Assembly (NCBI GenBank): GCA_034670405.1 | Contig: JAXDDX010000010.1 | Coordinates: 5,236,001 to 5,300,000 of the forward strand | Direction: 5' to 3' | DNA: 64,000 nucleotides | DNA from: Hoplostethus atlanticus | Taxonomy: Eukaryota; Chordata; Actinopteri; Trachichthyiformes; Trachichthyidae | Shown here: positions 1 through 13,946 of the stretch, piece by piece | Position numbering within the stretch: position 1 is the first letter of the stretch | Layout of the letters: each line of letters begins with the position of its first letter | Translations under genes and position numbers: made by a program | The notes under the pieces: model-generated | What the model was told of the DNA's origin: nothing | Database searches by the model: none | The model's input: only the letters and a program-made list of their open reading frames with translations

Positions 1-1434
1 TAGCTTGAATTCCACACTTGCATCGGCTATAGCGGCTGTCATAATACCATATACCATACCATATAAGGAGACCCTATAGCTTATTTCGTATTGTATTTTT
101 TTATTTTTTATTTATTTTTGATAATTAACACCCAACTTTATCAAACAAATGCATTGTTACTGCAACTGTGAACGCCATCAATGCCGTTACACACAGCGGT
201 CTGGCTGTGGCGCTTGAAGGTAGTGCTATAATCCTGGTGGTCCTAGTGCTAATTTGTGTTGCTGCTTGTCGTCTTACTTTGCTTGTTTCTCGCTTTCTTG
301 AGTTATGAGGTGAGATGTTTTTATATGCCCCTTTGCAGTCTATTTTATCTCACCCACTCATTTAGTCATTTCTTTATCTTCTGTGTTTTTATATAATTGT
401 ATTTTATTATTATTTTATTTTTACATCACTTCACTTCTGTTTTATCACTGTGCAAAAAACTAAACATGAGACACAGATCATGAAGCTGCATGAATGGAAG
501 ACATTGACATATGAACAGAGAGACAGTACAGAGGTTCACTTTACAGGGTAATGGCACATCTCCTGTTGCACTGCAATGAAATGAAGCTCAATTAGATATA
601 AACGCTTGAAGTACTATCATGCAATTTCACAAATCTCCCAATTCATTGTCAATGGAGCATTTCCGGGATTTGTCTCAGGACAAAGTAGACAAAGTACTGA
701 AGTGTCTTAGCTCTTCAGCTCTTACAAACAGTCCCTACTAGCATAGGCTCTAGCTGATACTACTGCAGACTACTTACTTGGTCGCAGGTTGGCCCTGGAC
801 CAGATACATGCTGCCTCTCTTTGCATGGGAGAGAAACTCCATGCAGAAATCTGGCAGTTGGATTTCCTGAATCATTAGGGTCCGCTCTTCGATTTAATCC
901 ACAAAGCAGCAATTACCTCAACAGAATTTCAACTTTTAGAACCGTTTGCTCGTTATTCCTTTGAATTCTTCCACCAAGATACACCGTGTGGACGGGTGGT
1001 GTAGGTAGTGAGCAAACAATATAGATGGAAGAACTTAAACAGAACCAACTTAAACAGAAGGGGAATTCAATTTACAAGGCCAGCACTAAATAACAGCACC
1101 CATCACACTCAACAACCGACAGCATTCAGTACATTCACCAGTTAACAACATTCCCTGTCAAATTCCAAGTCTGATTAGTCCAGCAATGCAAAATCTGAAA
1201 ACAGCCTTTTGTAAGTGGGAAGCATACAAAACAAAAAAAATTCCTGAGTTTTAAACGTTCCCTCATTTGTTGTATTTTTATGTGTCCGATATTTTCAACT
1301 TATGCTACACTGAATTTTTAGAAAAGTTTCTTCAGTCACTTACCCTGTCTGCTACTTCAGATTCCCTCTTGCCTTTCTCTGCAACTGCATGAGCAGCAAG
1401 GGGAGGCGTGGCCTGGCTACCTGTGTTTTAGCTA

Positions 1435-1575
1435 GTGTGGGCAGGTATCCGCCCGGCTTATGTGTCCTTGAGCAAGACATTGATTGCCTACCAGTTCCAG
1501 GAGTGCTGTTCTGCACCTGACCCTGCGGTTTGACCTGTGTGTGAAGGAAGTGAAGCAAAGCAAACTTCCCTACGG
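1435..1575 (+). mobile_element. SINE family B fragment
   Basis: Contains TGTCCTTGAGCAAGACATTG, CCTACCAGTTCCAGGAGTGC and GCACCTGACCCTG, a block shared with the copies near 20.3, 30.0 and 56.5 kb. Confidence 0.5.
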
Positions 1576-2603
1576 ATATCAAAAAGTATCACATTATGTT
1601 ATGTCTCTGCACCAAGACAAAGTCCTGCACATTTACTGGACTTTGTGAATTTGGAAAGAAGAGAAGTCACAGTTACCAAAGTACCCTAGATCATCTTCTA
1701 CCTGCTTTAAATAGCTGCAGTCTACAACATGGTATGTTCTGGTGCTGAGTGAGATAAGCGTCTGTATATGTTCAGGCCGGTACACCACTGATTGTCTTCC
1801 TGTATGGTGTGATTGCTTGGCCACAGCTGGATGGAGGCGAAACAGTAGGTGTGAAGTGTTAGTCACACATCCCTCTAGAAACAACCACACATAACGCATA
1901 ACTTAATTACACTTGGGTTAGTGAGAGATTGCGGGGGAGCAATGTGTAGACTATTATAATGTAGGAAGCACTGCTCTGAATAGCCTCATGTAACTGCAAC
2001 AGCATGCAAAGCTGCGTTAGATACTGAGTAAAGAGAAGTTTAAGACGTGAGCGCTGCAAATAGGAGTGGGACAGGCAGGTCTCGGTATTGTTGGTCATTT
2101 TCTTGATACCAATTCCTGTTCGGATACTTCTATAGCAATACTTACTCTAAAACAGTTTATTTTTTTCATTATTTGTCTTTGTTGAATGAAAGCACATTTC
2201 ATTATGGAATAGATTAAACTATTTTCTGTTTGACATTTGTACGAACAGTCAACTTTCTGAAGAAACACTAAAATCCCACCAACCAATTCATTCACATAAA
2301 CAAGAAATAAATGTGTGTTCTAACTGGAAAAACCTACAATTTTGAAGCCATTTAATCATTTTGATGCCGTAACACGAGTAAGGCCAGACTCTCTATGGTC
2401 AAGAAACTACACTGGGGAAACCCACAGCATATATAGATACACACACACAGACACACAAGTAGGCAAACGACAAAAACTAAGTACTAAAGGTATATTTAAA
2501 AAAGGTATAAAAGAGGCATTTCTTCAATCATAGTGAATTAACTGCATGGAATTATTCGAATGAGCTTTTACATATCTCTCCTCTATCCTTATCACTTATA
2601 GTG

Positions 2604-2629
2604 TAATAATAATAATAATAATAATAATA
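2604..2629 (+). repeat. (AAT)n microsatellite
   Basis: Uninterrupted AAT/TAA trinucleotides. Confidence 0.95.
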
Positions 2630-4062
2630 GGCAATAACCAGAAAGTTAAAGATTAGTCTCGCTCAGCATACCTTTCTCCACACTTTGTTTTAGGTCTTGC
2701 AGAGAACGAGAACTTTCTCGTTGTGGCATAGAGGAAAAAATGCTTACTATTACTGAAAACCAATCAGTCGTCCAGGGCGGGGCTTAACTCAACTGTGCCC
2801 TTCCAAAATCGTGTCGGGGGAAATGTTTTGTTGGTGGTTGAGTCACAATTTTCCACAGAATGAACAGGTCTGCTGTATTTCAAGATCCAATTCTTCTTCA
2901 AAGTTTTCCATCGTGTTGTAATCACTACCTCTATATAGCTAGCTTGCTGGCCACGTTGTTGTTGCACTATAATAGGGGATTTTGAAAAAGTACCACTTCC
3001 ACCCAGCCTTGGATGTTTTTATGAGCACATCTCACACACACGTTATTTTCAAGCAGTTGTTATTTCTTCTATGTGCCTGGCGGTGCGGCTTCTTCCCTGG
3101 ACTGATGGCAGCGTGATGTGTCACAACATGTCCAAGTTGCAAAGACAAGGACAACTTTCATTTCTAGTGGTGATTCTCATTTTTGTATAAGGAGTCGTCC
3201 CTTCGGTCTCTGTTAGTACATAATGTGAAAGCACTCCACCGATTTGCATCGCCTGTCCGTACTGTCTTGACTGTGCGGCTCATCATCATCCAAATCCAGT
3301 GTCAGCGTCCCCATCAGACTCCATCAGATCAGGATTTAGCTTCCTCCGCATCTCTTGCCAATGGTGTAGTCTACTTAGTCAACTCTAAGGTACTCAGCTA
3401 TGAATGGTCTCATACAGTGCTGGAGCAATATTTAGCCTCTTAAATTTAATTTAAAATGTCAACATCCCATCAGCCCATGGGCTTTTGTAGTGTTAAAAAT
3501 CAATATATACCAACATTTGTTAGTGTATATAGACATTGATAGGTATTTTGACTTGAAACTCCTTTTCCTAATACTTGACACCTGCTATGGCATCATCACA
3601 GGTGTGGTGGTGCGAAGGGCAGATCTGGCTTTTGAGCTCAGCACAAAGTTGGTATTGTAGCGTATTCTGCCGACAAAAATAAAACAGGGAAAAATATGGA
3701 AATGTGACCTACTGGGAATGCAAATATACAGCATCAGCTCACAAAATACACATTCACTGGGCTAGTGGCTCTGCAGAGTGGACGGCGTGGAACTGTCAAC
3801 AAGAGATTACTTGCGGCTATAAAGTATTTCCCCATATGTAAAATTCTTGACAGTATGCCTGTTTGTTACAGGATGAACACTTATGGAGGAACACTCAGCC
3901 GAGGTCCGTCATGGCCTCGGCTGACCAAACATGATATCCCTGGTTGGGGAAAATGCAAATAATGATACAAGCGCAAACATGAGTGAGGTCATCTCTTTAG
4001 TACTTTAGTGTGTACGGAGGCTTGACATTAAACAGAATTTGTATATGACCGCCATCACAATT

Positions 4063-4112
4063 TTACATTTAGATTTTAGGCATTTAGCTGACGCTCTCAT
4101 CCGGAGCCACTT
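4063..4112 (+). repeat. Dispersed fish repeat, GGCATTTAGCTGACGCT type
   Basis: TTTTAGGCATTTAGCTGACG with CCGGAGCCACTTAT is a dispersed motif also found in this window at 25,761 and 55,688. No coding content. Confidence 0.5.
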
Positions 4113-7100
4113 ATTAATAAGCAGGCATGAGGTTTCCAAAGATACTTGTCACTAGGTTGTCGCTAGGGCTGGCCCGATGGACGATAGCATGGTCGATGTG
4201 TGACAGCCGTCAGCGAAGTCTGAGGGCAGTGTGATGTTAATGACATAGGAACTTATATTGTACTTATATTAAAACATTTTATCAACATTTTCTATTTTTT
4301 ATTTATTGTATTAAAGCCATCTAAGTGCAAAACATTCCCATAATCACAGTAAAGCATCTTTGACCAATCAGGTTGCTTGGTTGAAACTACCAGCTGTCTA
4401 ACGCAGCACAGATCACATTGAGAGTGCTGCTAACAGTTTTCTGTATTGAAAATTATACTACAAATGTTAGAACGCGACTTGACTGAGAAAATATTATTTT
4501 TCACTGCAGCTCTGTGTGTGTGCGTGTGAGAGAATATGTGTATTTGCTTGTATTATTTGTGGCTGTGCCTCTGCATCTTTTGTGTATGTCTTTCTAATGC
4601 ATGTGTTTGCATCTGTGCGTATGTACCACTGTGTGCGTGCATGTGTGTGAACCCACCCCCCCACCAGTAGGAACCAGGAAGTGGGCTCTAATTAGTGCGA
4701 TGGCAGAGAGATACGATGTAACCCGAGATGGAAGCAGCCTCCCTGGCCCTTTAATAAGCCTCGGTGTCCTTGGGTCCTTTTCATCTGGATGACCCATTCC
4801 CAGCCACAGCAGGCTACCGTTACCCGGCCTCCACATGCTTCAGCAGTCACATGGTTCTGGCACACCGCGTGCAGAGCAGCTACGACGCCAAAACACCACC
4901 CTACGCCTGCCGGGTGCCCAGTCCGAGCCAAAATGTAACCAAGACGCCGTCCGTATAAATATGAGGTGGTCTCCAACACATTAAATATCCATTTTGAGAA
5001 AAAAAAAACAAAATTAAATTCTACCGCCAGCCTACTGCTTCAATGCCCCTACATTAATCAAGAAATCACTGTTGCTTGGATTAGGTCAGATTATTGTTCT
5101 ACCGGAGTACCAGCGCTGACAAAGTGCTGCGGTACCTGATTTGTTTTACTGCTGATTCCGAGTCTGAAGGCAAAATGATTCCTTTTATTTTCCATTTCCT
5201 AACATACACCTATAACAATACATGCCCATTGTGTACCAGTATCTGTACAAACAAATTCCAACCAATAATACCATCATAAATTTAAAAAAAAATTCTCCTC
5301 CTCCACCCTCCCATCACATAAAACCTGGAACTTGATCGGCAACACTGCACACTGAGGGTTACGTCCAATTTCTGCTCCAATAACGGGGGTGATGGAGGTG
5401 TTGGAGGAGGAACACAGCCTAGCATCTAGTTTTATGGTCGACCACTGCCCACCTCTAATGACAACTTCACGTTATGTCCCACCCCAACATTATGCTTCAA
5501 CCAGACATAAGAAAAACGACAGAAGGAAGACACTCTCAAATGACATTTCATCTGAGAGCCTGAGTCCCAGAGTGACACTTAATCTTCTCAGTTTGGGTTG
5601 TAGGGCTGAAAATGTTTAAGAATCCCTGGTATGGTTAGCAGTGGTGGTGGGAGCGGACTCCAGAGACGGCTGGAGGTTACGCCTCCTAGTGTAGCCCATA
5701 TCCAGCTGTGTAGCCCGGTCTACCACACCATGCTACTTTACTCTCAGCCCTCTGGAGCTCATGTGTCCCGACTGGCAGTCTACTAGTATTATAGAGTACT
5801 GACAAAGTACCAAGGTACCTAATTTGAGAACCGATACTATACTTGAGGTTTACCAGAACCGCTAGCCTATTTGTAAGGTTTTACATTAGGTTTACTATCA
5901 TCAAGTTGAATAAAGTTGACACTCAAGTTTTAACAAGGATTTACATTCCTATTTACAAACAGATTTATTAGCCTTACATTTTACAAAGCGAATCAACAAA
6001 GATGTATTATTAAACATGTATTAAACATGTATTCATCTTTTGAGGAATAAGGGAGCTCAGATGCTTTGAGCACGGAGGTGGATCGATTCATCTCTCAGAG
6101 ACAGAGAGATGCTCCAAGTTATCCCCTGGAGACCTCAGGAGGAAAACGTTGAAAAAGTATTCTGGCACAACTTCACCCTCTAACAGGGTGGAATGGACAT
6201 CGAGAACTCAGAGGAGAGCAGGGAGTTGGGAGAAAGATGGGGTTAATAATAAAGGAGGAGATGGAGAGAGGAAGTGAGAGAGAGAGAGAGAGAGGGAGAC
6301 TGGCATTCCTACATTCCTCTAGCTCATTAAACTGTGTGCCTGGCTCTGCCATCTGCCATATGCAACCTTTCTAGCCAATTTCGGCGTTTTTAGATGCGGC
6401 GCCTTTTTCGTCGTCCCACAGAAACGACTGGACCCATCTGTTATTTTCCCTGTTCTCCCCCTCTCTCTCCGGTTCAGAGAGATGAATGAGTGGAGGATCC
6501 AGCAGCAACAGAGAGAAAGGATACAGAAAGCTACCCTTTTTGCTCTGTTGAGGTTGCTTTGAAGCTTCTTTTTAACCTTTATAGTGTTAAAAAGCTGCCC
6601 ACTACAAGTACAGTCTTCTACTGTCAGCCAACAGATCCACTGGTGGGATGGAGAGATAAAGTGGCTTGCTGTACCTCAATGGTATTCATTGAGGGAGGGG
6701 AGGAGAGAGAGATTGACATTTCCCCCACACAGATTACATCTGATGTGACCAGGAATACCAAAAAGCAGTGATCGGTTTTCCAAGTAGTTCGATTGACCGA
6801 TAGGGAAAATTCCAAATTCCGTTTGATATCAATGGTAGTCAAAAGCAGGTTTTTCCTGGCTTGAAATGGGTCTTTGGCGGTGCCTTTGTTGTGAGGACCA
6901 GATGATGTCATATGTAAATTAGTTGAATCAGCCGTACCAATTTCAGGCTGTTTGCAAGTTTCATCATGGTAAATCTGAGACTTTCCAAGGTTTTAATGCC
7001 AGTTAAAATGAAATATAAGACAAAGTTAGCCTGCTTAAATGAATGGGGAAATATTAAAAAGCAAAAAACTGGTGTTGCTCCCTGCTACTGAGAGCAGAGA

Positions 7101-7182
7101 AGTCATGATACAGAGCCATTCACACCCATTTTTATCTGAATGAGAAATAGAGCAGTGTGGCAGAGAAACCTCTCCCAACACA

Positions 7183-7250
7183 GACAGGTAGGTAGGTAGA
7201 CTGGTAGGTAGACTGGTAGGTAGACAGGTAGACAGGCAGGTAGACAGGCA
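7183..7250 (+). repeat. GGTAGAC tandem repeat
   Basis: Imperfect tandem copies of GGTAGACT/AGGTA units, drifting to GGCAGGTAGACA at the end. Confidence 0.9.
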
Positions 7251-7928
7251 GCCCCCCGCCCGTCTCTCTGATGTAACAAGTGAAATGCTTGGGCTTGCCA
7301 ATGCTGACAGATTACAAAGGCGGGAGAAGAGAAAGGAAGAAAGCAAGAGAGAGACGAATCCCCCTCTGAAGCTCTGGGAGACTGCAGGACTGGAGAAGGG
7401 AGGAAGGATAGTGATGACGGCTCATTGTTTGAGCTCTGTGTGCCACAGTTTCAGCACACATCCAGGCCTGGCTATTTATAACCCCTCAATATCCATGCAG
7501 GCAACGGCAGGCTGCAGTCATTTTCATGATTGCATACATTATGGAGGCGCTGCGTTGTGGAGTCTGTGTGTGTGTTCTTGTACTATTATCCTTGCAGGGT
7601 TTCCCCATTCATTGATTACATCCTGGCAGCCAACCTAGGTAAATTAACAGCTGCCCATGTAAACTGGCTTTGTTGTTGATGCAGATCACAAAAAAGTGTG
7701 TTAGTGAACCACAAAAAAACGTAATTCAGAGTGCCTGTGATGCGATGCATGGTGTTAGTGCGGCTCAAAGGAGCACCGGCAGTGACTGTGTCTACGCTGA
7801 CACATACTGTATTCACTTATATAAAATAGAGAGACAAAAGTGTAACCTCCACTCATTTATAATTATGCTGTTTACAAAACATGAGGTGATCAGATGTGGG
7901 TATAATAGCCAATGCTGACGTGAATGTG

Positions 7929-7954
7929 GTGTGTGTGTGTGTGTGTGTGTGTGT
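7929..7954 (+). repeat. (GT)n microsatellite
   Basis: Thirteen GT units. Confidence 0.95.
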
Positions 7955-8379
7955 TAAAATGCATGAGTGGAGCAGAAGGACAGAATGACTGAGGACTTCC
8001 CTGAGAGAAGAGTGATAGGTGAAGGCAGATAAGAGAGGGAAGCATCCTGAGTGCTGATGGGAGGCGGAGGTGATGCATGCTGGGAGCCGGAGGGCTGGGG
8101 ATTGTGGGAGGCTGTCTTCACCTTTGACAAGACATCTGCCTGGCAGGCGCGCACACACGCATAATCTTCATCCTTCATCCACTATGCTATGCATGTTGTC
8201 GAACACTAGTGCACGTGCATGCACACCTGAACACACAAACATACACGCACAAAGGCTTCATCCCTCAGCCTAACGTATCCTGTCACACACACACACACGC
8301 TTACATAATCTTCAACCAGGGCCTAACGTATGCCGTTTCATTGTGACTTCTCCTCCTTCAGCAGCAACGCATGACAACT

Positions 8380-8960
8380 CCTCCATTCAGACCAGAGGAG
8401 GAAGAGGAGGGGGAGGAGGAGGAGGAGGCTGCGAAGCACGAGGATAGAGAGACAAAGAATGTCATTAGCAGCAGCCACAGGAAGGCGCTGGTACAATATG
8501 GCAGCAGCATTAGCGGTGACTGGAGCTCTGACTCCAATAAAAAGAATCATTCAGCGGCAGCAGCACTGACACCATGAAGAAAAACAAACAGGGAGAGAGA
8601 CAGCAAGTCATATAGAGAGACTGAAAAAGAGAGAGACCGTGAGACATGGAATATGCGGGGGTGGGGGACGACAGACATACGGAGCGATACGTGGAGATGG
8701 AGACACAGGAAGAGAGAGCAAGAGAGACAAGACATAGACGGACATGTGGATAGAAAGAGAGCGTGACACAGATAGACGGAGACAGAGGGAGAGAGACAGC
8801 GACAGAAAGAGAAAGACATAGGGAGAAATACACAACGAGAGGGGGATAGAGACAGCAAGCGAGGGAGAGAGGAGAGAAAGAGATAGACACAGAGGGAGAG
8901 GCGAACTAAGACAGCAAGGACAGAGATGAGGAGGGCAAGGGCATGGAGGAGGAGGAGGCG
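8380..8960 (+). repeat. Purine-rich low-complexity block
   Basis: GAGGAG-type and GAGAGACA-type imperfect repeats make the plus strand strongly purine-biased for nearly 600 bp. The long Ser/Leu/Cys-rich minus-strand frames here are by-products of composition. Confidence 0.85.
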
Positions 8961-10167
8961 GAGGAGGATAGCGAGAGAGGTGAAGGGGTTGAGGACTGCC
9001 CGGCTCCTGAGCAGACGGCTGTAGCTGATGCTCCTTTATAAAAACAGCAGTCAGTCATTTTTTCATGAAGGCTCCACCCAGCTACACAGGAGCTCTGAAT
9101 TATTAATCCACAACCACAAACTTCCATTAGCACACACCATCCGCTGTGGGGTGCCGGCACATAAGCATGCACAGACCCGCACACAAACAGGGAGTGAAAT
9201 CATGTGTATGTATGGCACACACACTCTTAAAAGGCATACTGGGCTCTGGACGGGTTGAAGTATTAATCCGCCACATTTTCATATAAATAAATGTCTGTTT
9301 GGCTACTCTCCATCGCCAACTGATATAATACAATAGTGATTCATCCTATACCCAGTTCATGAACGCGTTTACATCTGCTGCTCTAAACACCAGGGGTGGA
9401 AATGTCAAAAGAAAATGTGATATATACTGTATGTTGTGTCTTATTTTCCACTAAGCACATAACAACAAACACCCTGTAGATTGGGTTATCGCAGATTCAA
9501 GGCTAAGTGGGGAAAGTACTTTGACTTTGTTAAAGCAGTGCGAGTCCCGTATGTATGTGGTAATACATACAACCCATTCCACACCAACTAAAGGTAGGTC
9601 TTTCCCTAAAAAAAATCCTCTGATTGATGTGATGCATTTTATGTTTCCGGAAGCAGCCACACTGGTAGTTAGCATGAGCAGCGATAGCCACCATGGCTTA
9701 ACAGATAAAGTAAAGAGTGCCATCTACAGAAACTCAAATTTCAACAGAAAATGCAAGGAAAAAAGACGTCCCTGTACTGTAATAAAATAATCCTCATTTT
9801 AGCCTTAATAGGACCCTAGCTACCCTAGAGACGAGTCAACCACAGAGTTAACTAGGCCATTAGTTTCTTTTCATAGGCTAGGGGAAGAGGTTTGTGAACT
9901 CCAATTTAGTCTGATTAGCTGAAAGAAAACGACCCGTCAGATGAAAACCACTACCCTGTTGCTTTGGTGGTACGATTTACAGTGTGTGTACTGGGTAGGT
10001 CATTGTCTGAGAGTGGTTGTCTATGTGCCTGTGTGTGAGAGGGAGAGGAGCACCGGGGTGTATCTTCTCACCAACTCTATACATATGCCCTAGTTTTAAC
10101 CCACATTAAAATCACATCACAGTCACTCTTCACATGCAAACACGATCATGCACGCACATGCACACAC

Positions 10168-10170
<3 letters not shown>

Positions 10171-10198
<28 letters not shown>
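10171..10198 (+). repeat. (CA)n microsatellite
   Basis: Fourteen CA units. Confidence 0.95.
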
Positions 10199-10203
<5 letters not shown>

Positions 10204-12462
10204 ACCCCTTATCAGCATCTTTGCATCTGCTGCAAGGAGCACATCACCAAGACAGATTCCCCATTCCTCTGAGCGAAACCCTCTCTCAACCAAAAGAAAA
10301 AACAATTCTGTTATCCCACACACACTGCCCGCCGACACAAGCTGCCAACCAATCTCCACTCAGACTGGGAGACAAACAAAACACAATGAAACACAAAAGC
10401 AGCCGAAAAAGTGAGGAAGCGACTGCGTGAATACAGTGAAAGGTGTAGACAAAAACAGAAAAAGAGCAAAAAAACAAGAATTAAAAACAGAGCAGCAATG
10501 GGGGCGATCCTTTTGACTGTACTGTGACTGAAATGTGTGTGTTTGTGTGTGTACAGAGAGGCTGATGTGTAGGCTGAAAAACTGCATTTGTGCAACACAT
10601 CCAAGAGTCTTTTTCTCTTATGGGGGACAGTGAGAGAGAGGAAACCCTAATAGCTGGACAGTGCGACACAGAGAATGCTTCACAGAGAGTTTCCGCAAAT
10701 GCAGAGCCAATGTTTGCAGAGGCAGCAACTGCAAATGCTGCCCGCAGAGAGCAGGGCTCAGGGATTTCTTCAGTAAATGCACAAAAGCCTCACACACTGC
10801 ATGAAGCGATAACCCTGCTCACTCTCACAGCCCAGGGACAGGGGTATGGCACTGAAGGGGAGTCTACATAAACAAGCCATAGTATTTTAATATCAAGGAT
10901 GATATCACCATGAGGCACCTGTGCTGTTTGCAGATAACTCCGGGTTAAATGTTCAAAAGACCAATTCTGGGTTGGGGGTAGATAATATCACCCGTAACAT
11001 GCTATTGGGTGGACTTTTATCCATGCAGTACTGTGAGACTGTTGGTAATAGAGTTGTCACAATACCAAAACATTGGCTTCGGTAGTGATACTAACCCAAG
11101 TATCACAAATTGTGATTCTAAAACAATAACAGACCACAAAAAATGTACCTGAAACAATAAAACAACCTAAATAAAATGAAATAACAATTAAAATTACATT
11201 TGAAATCATCTAAATTATATCACCACACTAGTTAACTTGGCTTTAGTTTTTTTTCCTGTCAGAAGTAGTTCTGGGTAGTACTTTCGAAAAGTGGCACTTG
11301 AAACCACAAATGTGTTTCCCATGGGGCATTTTTTCTAATGCACAACTTCCCCTGCTCTGGTATACAAGCAACAGAACAGCACAGTTGTACAAACGGAGGA
11401 CATGGTCATCTTAAATCATCTTTTTTGGGGTAAAATGTAAGACAAAAACTGGTTTTCACAAGGATTTGATCCAAACTCAGATCCAGTAGCGTTTCTTAAA
11501 TCAGGTATCCAGGTTTTTTCTCAGAACTCAGTGTAACACCAGTAGAGACTGCCAGTGAGGACACATGAGCTCCAGTAACAGGGTGCGGTAGGCAGGGCTA
11601 GGCAGCTGTATCGGGATTCTTCAACATTTTCAGCCCTGAAACCCAAATTGAATGAATGTAATGTTACTCAGGCTCTTTAAAACATATCAGAATCAAGAAC
11701 TCACTGAACTTCGGGGCCAAACAGACGGGAATTTTACTTTTGTTTCACAGTACTTACTGACACATGGTACAGGGACAACAGGACCTCACATAAACTACAA
11801 AGGGACAGTGCGAGCATACCATGGACAGCCAGCCACACATACATCATTCTATGTGTATACATGCTGTTCTACAGTTATGCTCATCGCCAGAGGTTCTCAA
11901 GCCTGTTATACAAACAGCAAATTTAGTGTCGCTCTGGGACCCAGGCTCTTAAAACCATACCAGATTAAGAATCATGATTCTGGCCAAGTAGAAGTAATTC
12001 ACAGGAAAGTTTTTCAGTGACACTGGTGAAGTATTATATGAGGAGTTTAGCCATGTGGAGGACCCAGCAGGAACAGGCCAGGGTCCCATCTCAAGGTTTA
12101 AAGAGATAGCACTATACACATCTGAAAAGGTTCAAGACTGGTCCAGGAACAACATGGAGGATATAAACAGAATGGTAACCTATTACTGCAATAACATCAT
12201 AAAGCACCTCCTCTGCCAATTACACTACACAGGCTTATGTGAATGTCCACTGGAATTAGTTGCCTGAACAAATATCTTGGGAGGGGTCGGCGTATTCAAA
12301 ATGGCTGGTACATTCTTACATTCCCAGGAGGCTCAAGAAGGAGCAGAAATGTGAGACGACTGGCTTTATTTTCCTCCAGCGCTGACCCCACGGACTACCC
12401 AGAGGCATGGACAGCAGCAGGAGAAGCAGATGATCTGACTTCTCAGCACAACTCATGGTGTG

Positions 12463-12463
12463 A

Positions 12464-12497
<34 letters not shown>

Positions 12498-12720
12498 AAG
12501 AGAGGGTGAGCGAGCGAATGTATGTAGGTCTGAGTGAGAGATTGTGTGAGTGACGCATGAATGTGTGTGTGAATAAATCAGAGAATGTGTATGAGAGAGT
12601 GAGTGAGTGTCTCAATGTGTGTGAATAAGTGAGAGAGCGGGTGACTGAGTGAGAGATCGAGTATGAGAGTGACTGTGTGAACGGGCGTGTGAGTGAGTGA
12701 GTGAGTGCACAAGCGAGAAG
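12463..12720 (+). repeat. GT/GA low-complexity block
   Basis: GTGTGTGTGAGAGAGAGAG followed by about 220 bp of degenerate GTGAGTGAG repeats. Confidence 0.85.
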
Positions 12721-12917
12721 GAGAGAGAGTTAACAGGTCACCTCTGGTCACCGTGGACAACAAATACACACTATTAGCACTCAACTGCATAAACCCATTT
12801 CCTCAATCGACTGGCGCTATATTTAGAAACCAGGAAGTGAACTAGCACACTCCACATCCAAACTCCAGAGACCGAGTATGACATGACAACTTCCTGGCAC
12901 AAGCAGAAAAGGAACGG

Positions 12918-13197
12918 CGGTAGCCTACGGGTAAGAGAAATGGGTTGGGGAAAGAAGGTTGCCAGTTCGAATCCCAAAAAAATCTCGACAGGGAAAGTAG
13001 AGAAACTCACTCCCCTGCCTAAACACCTACTGCCGAGGGGCCCTTGAGCAATGCACTTAACCCCTAGCTGCTACAGCAGATGGTTGTACTAGGCAGCTCC
13101 CAGTTGGGAATGTGTGGAACTGTGTCAAAGTGGCGCTGCTGTAAAAAAGCATGCCTGCTCAGTCAACTTTCCCTATGAAAAGAAAAGAAAGCAAGCC
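12918..13197 (+). mobile_element. tRNA-type SINE, family A
   Basis: The head GTAGCCTACGGGTAAGAGAA and the B box GCCAGTTCGAATCCC are tRNA-like. The body contains CCCTTGAGCAATGCACTTAA and CTAGGCAGCTCCCAGTTGGG, and the 3' end is an AAAAG-type simple tail. Related copies are at 39,690, 37,470, 37,755 and 46,705. Confidence 0.75.
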
Positions 13198-13367
13198 TGG
13201 TGCTCATCGTCAGCCTCTGTGTGGTGACAGTCGGAGCATTAGAGTATTCTTGCCCTGATCAATCTTTCAATTATAGCCCGAGTATGATGAAGTAGCTGTG
13301 GCTGTGATAGACTGCAGTTACAGAGAGCACCAGCAACACCCACATGTTGAGCAGGGCTACGTCCTAA

Positions 13368-13946
13368 GGCTACGTCCACACTAAGCCATTTGAAAACGCA
13401 TACTTATATCTCCGTTTTAGCTTCCTGTCCACACTACGGCGGCGTTGTTACGCCCCCAAAACGGAGCTTTTCGAAAACGCTCTCCCAAGTGGATAAATTT
13501 GAAAATGTTGTAGTGTGGACGCCGAAAACGGATAATTTTTAAAACGTTTCACTGCTTGACTGTCACTTGATCCAGCATTGAGCGAGCCGGCTGCTCTGGC
13601 TGCATAGCCGAGTGGTCTGCCAATGCCCGTGGAAGGAGGTATCTGTTTTTGGTGGTCTAGTGACGGCGAGCTTTTCGAAAACGCTAAACCCGAAAACGGC
13701 GTTTTCAAATTTATTTATTTATTTATTTATTTATTTTTGGTCTTTTATGCCTTTTATTGAGAGAGAGAGATAGTGAGGAAGGTATGGGAGAGAGAGGGGA
13801 GGACATGCAGCAAATGACCGAGGGCCGGATTCGAACCCTAGTCGGCTGCAGGAAGGACTGAGCCTTATGGTACGCGCTCTACGCGGTGAGCCACCGGTGC
13901 GCCCCCGGCGTTTTCAAATTTAAACGGCCTAGCGTGGACATATAGC
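13368..13946. mobile_element. Non-autonomous DNA transposon with imperfect terminal repeats
   Basis: The left end GGCTACGTCCACACTAAGCC is mirrored at the right end by GGCCTAGCGTGGACATATAGC, with gapped inverted similarity continuing into ...TTGAAAACGC. The interior repeats AAAACG-rich motifs and has no coding capacity. The superfamily is not assigned. A SINE is inserted in its right half. Confidence 0.65.
13713..13906 (-). mobile_element. tRNA-derived SINE nested in a DNA transposon
   Basis: Read on the minus strand it begins GGGGGCGCACCGG, has an A box (GGCTCACCGCGTAGAGCG) and a B box (GGGTTCGAATCC), a pyrimidine-rich middle, and a TAAA-type tail. The same 15-bp host sequence, GGCGTTTTCAAATTT, lies on both sides (13698-13712 and 13907-13921), a clear target-site duplication. 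The insertion is therefore younger than the host element. Confidence 0.85.

Larger units (their letters stand above)
1..12900. other. Gene-poor stretch, no supported gene
   Basis: Open frames are short and most overlap microsatellites or SINE pieces. There is no recognisable conserved exon with splice sites. Repeat relics include paired motifs at 5,090 and 5,790 (GACAAAGT...GGTACCT) and an ACAATACCAAAAC block at 11,055. Non-repetitive stretches such as 9,000-9,240 could hold regulatory DNA, but one sequence cannot show this. Confidence 0.6.

Noticed and set aside
8510-8890. 126-codon minus-strand frame with leucine/serine/cysteine-rich, membrane-like character
   Set aside because: It overlaps a purine-rich low-complexity block; the hydrophobic look comes from CT-rich codons and several shifted frames look alike.
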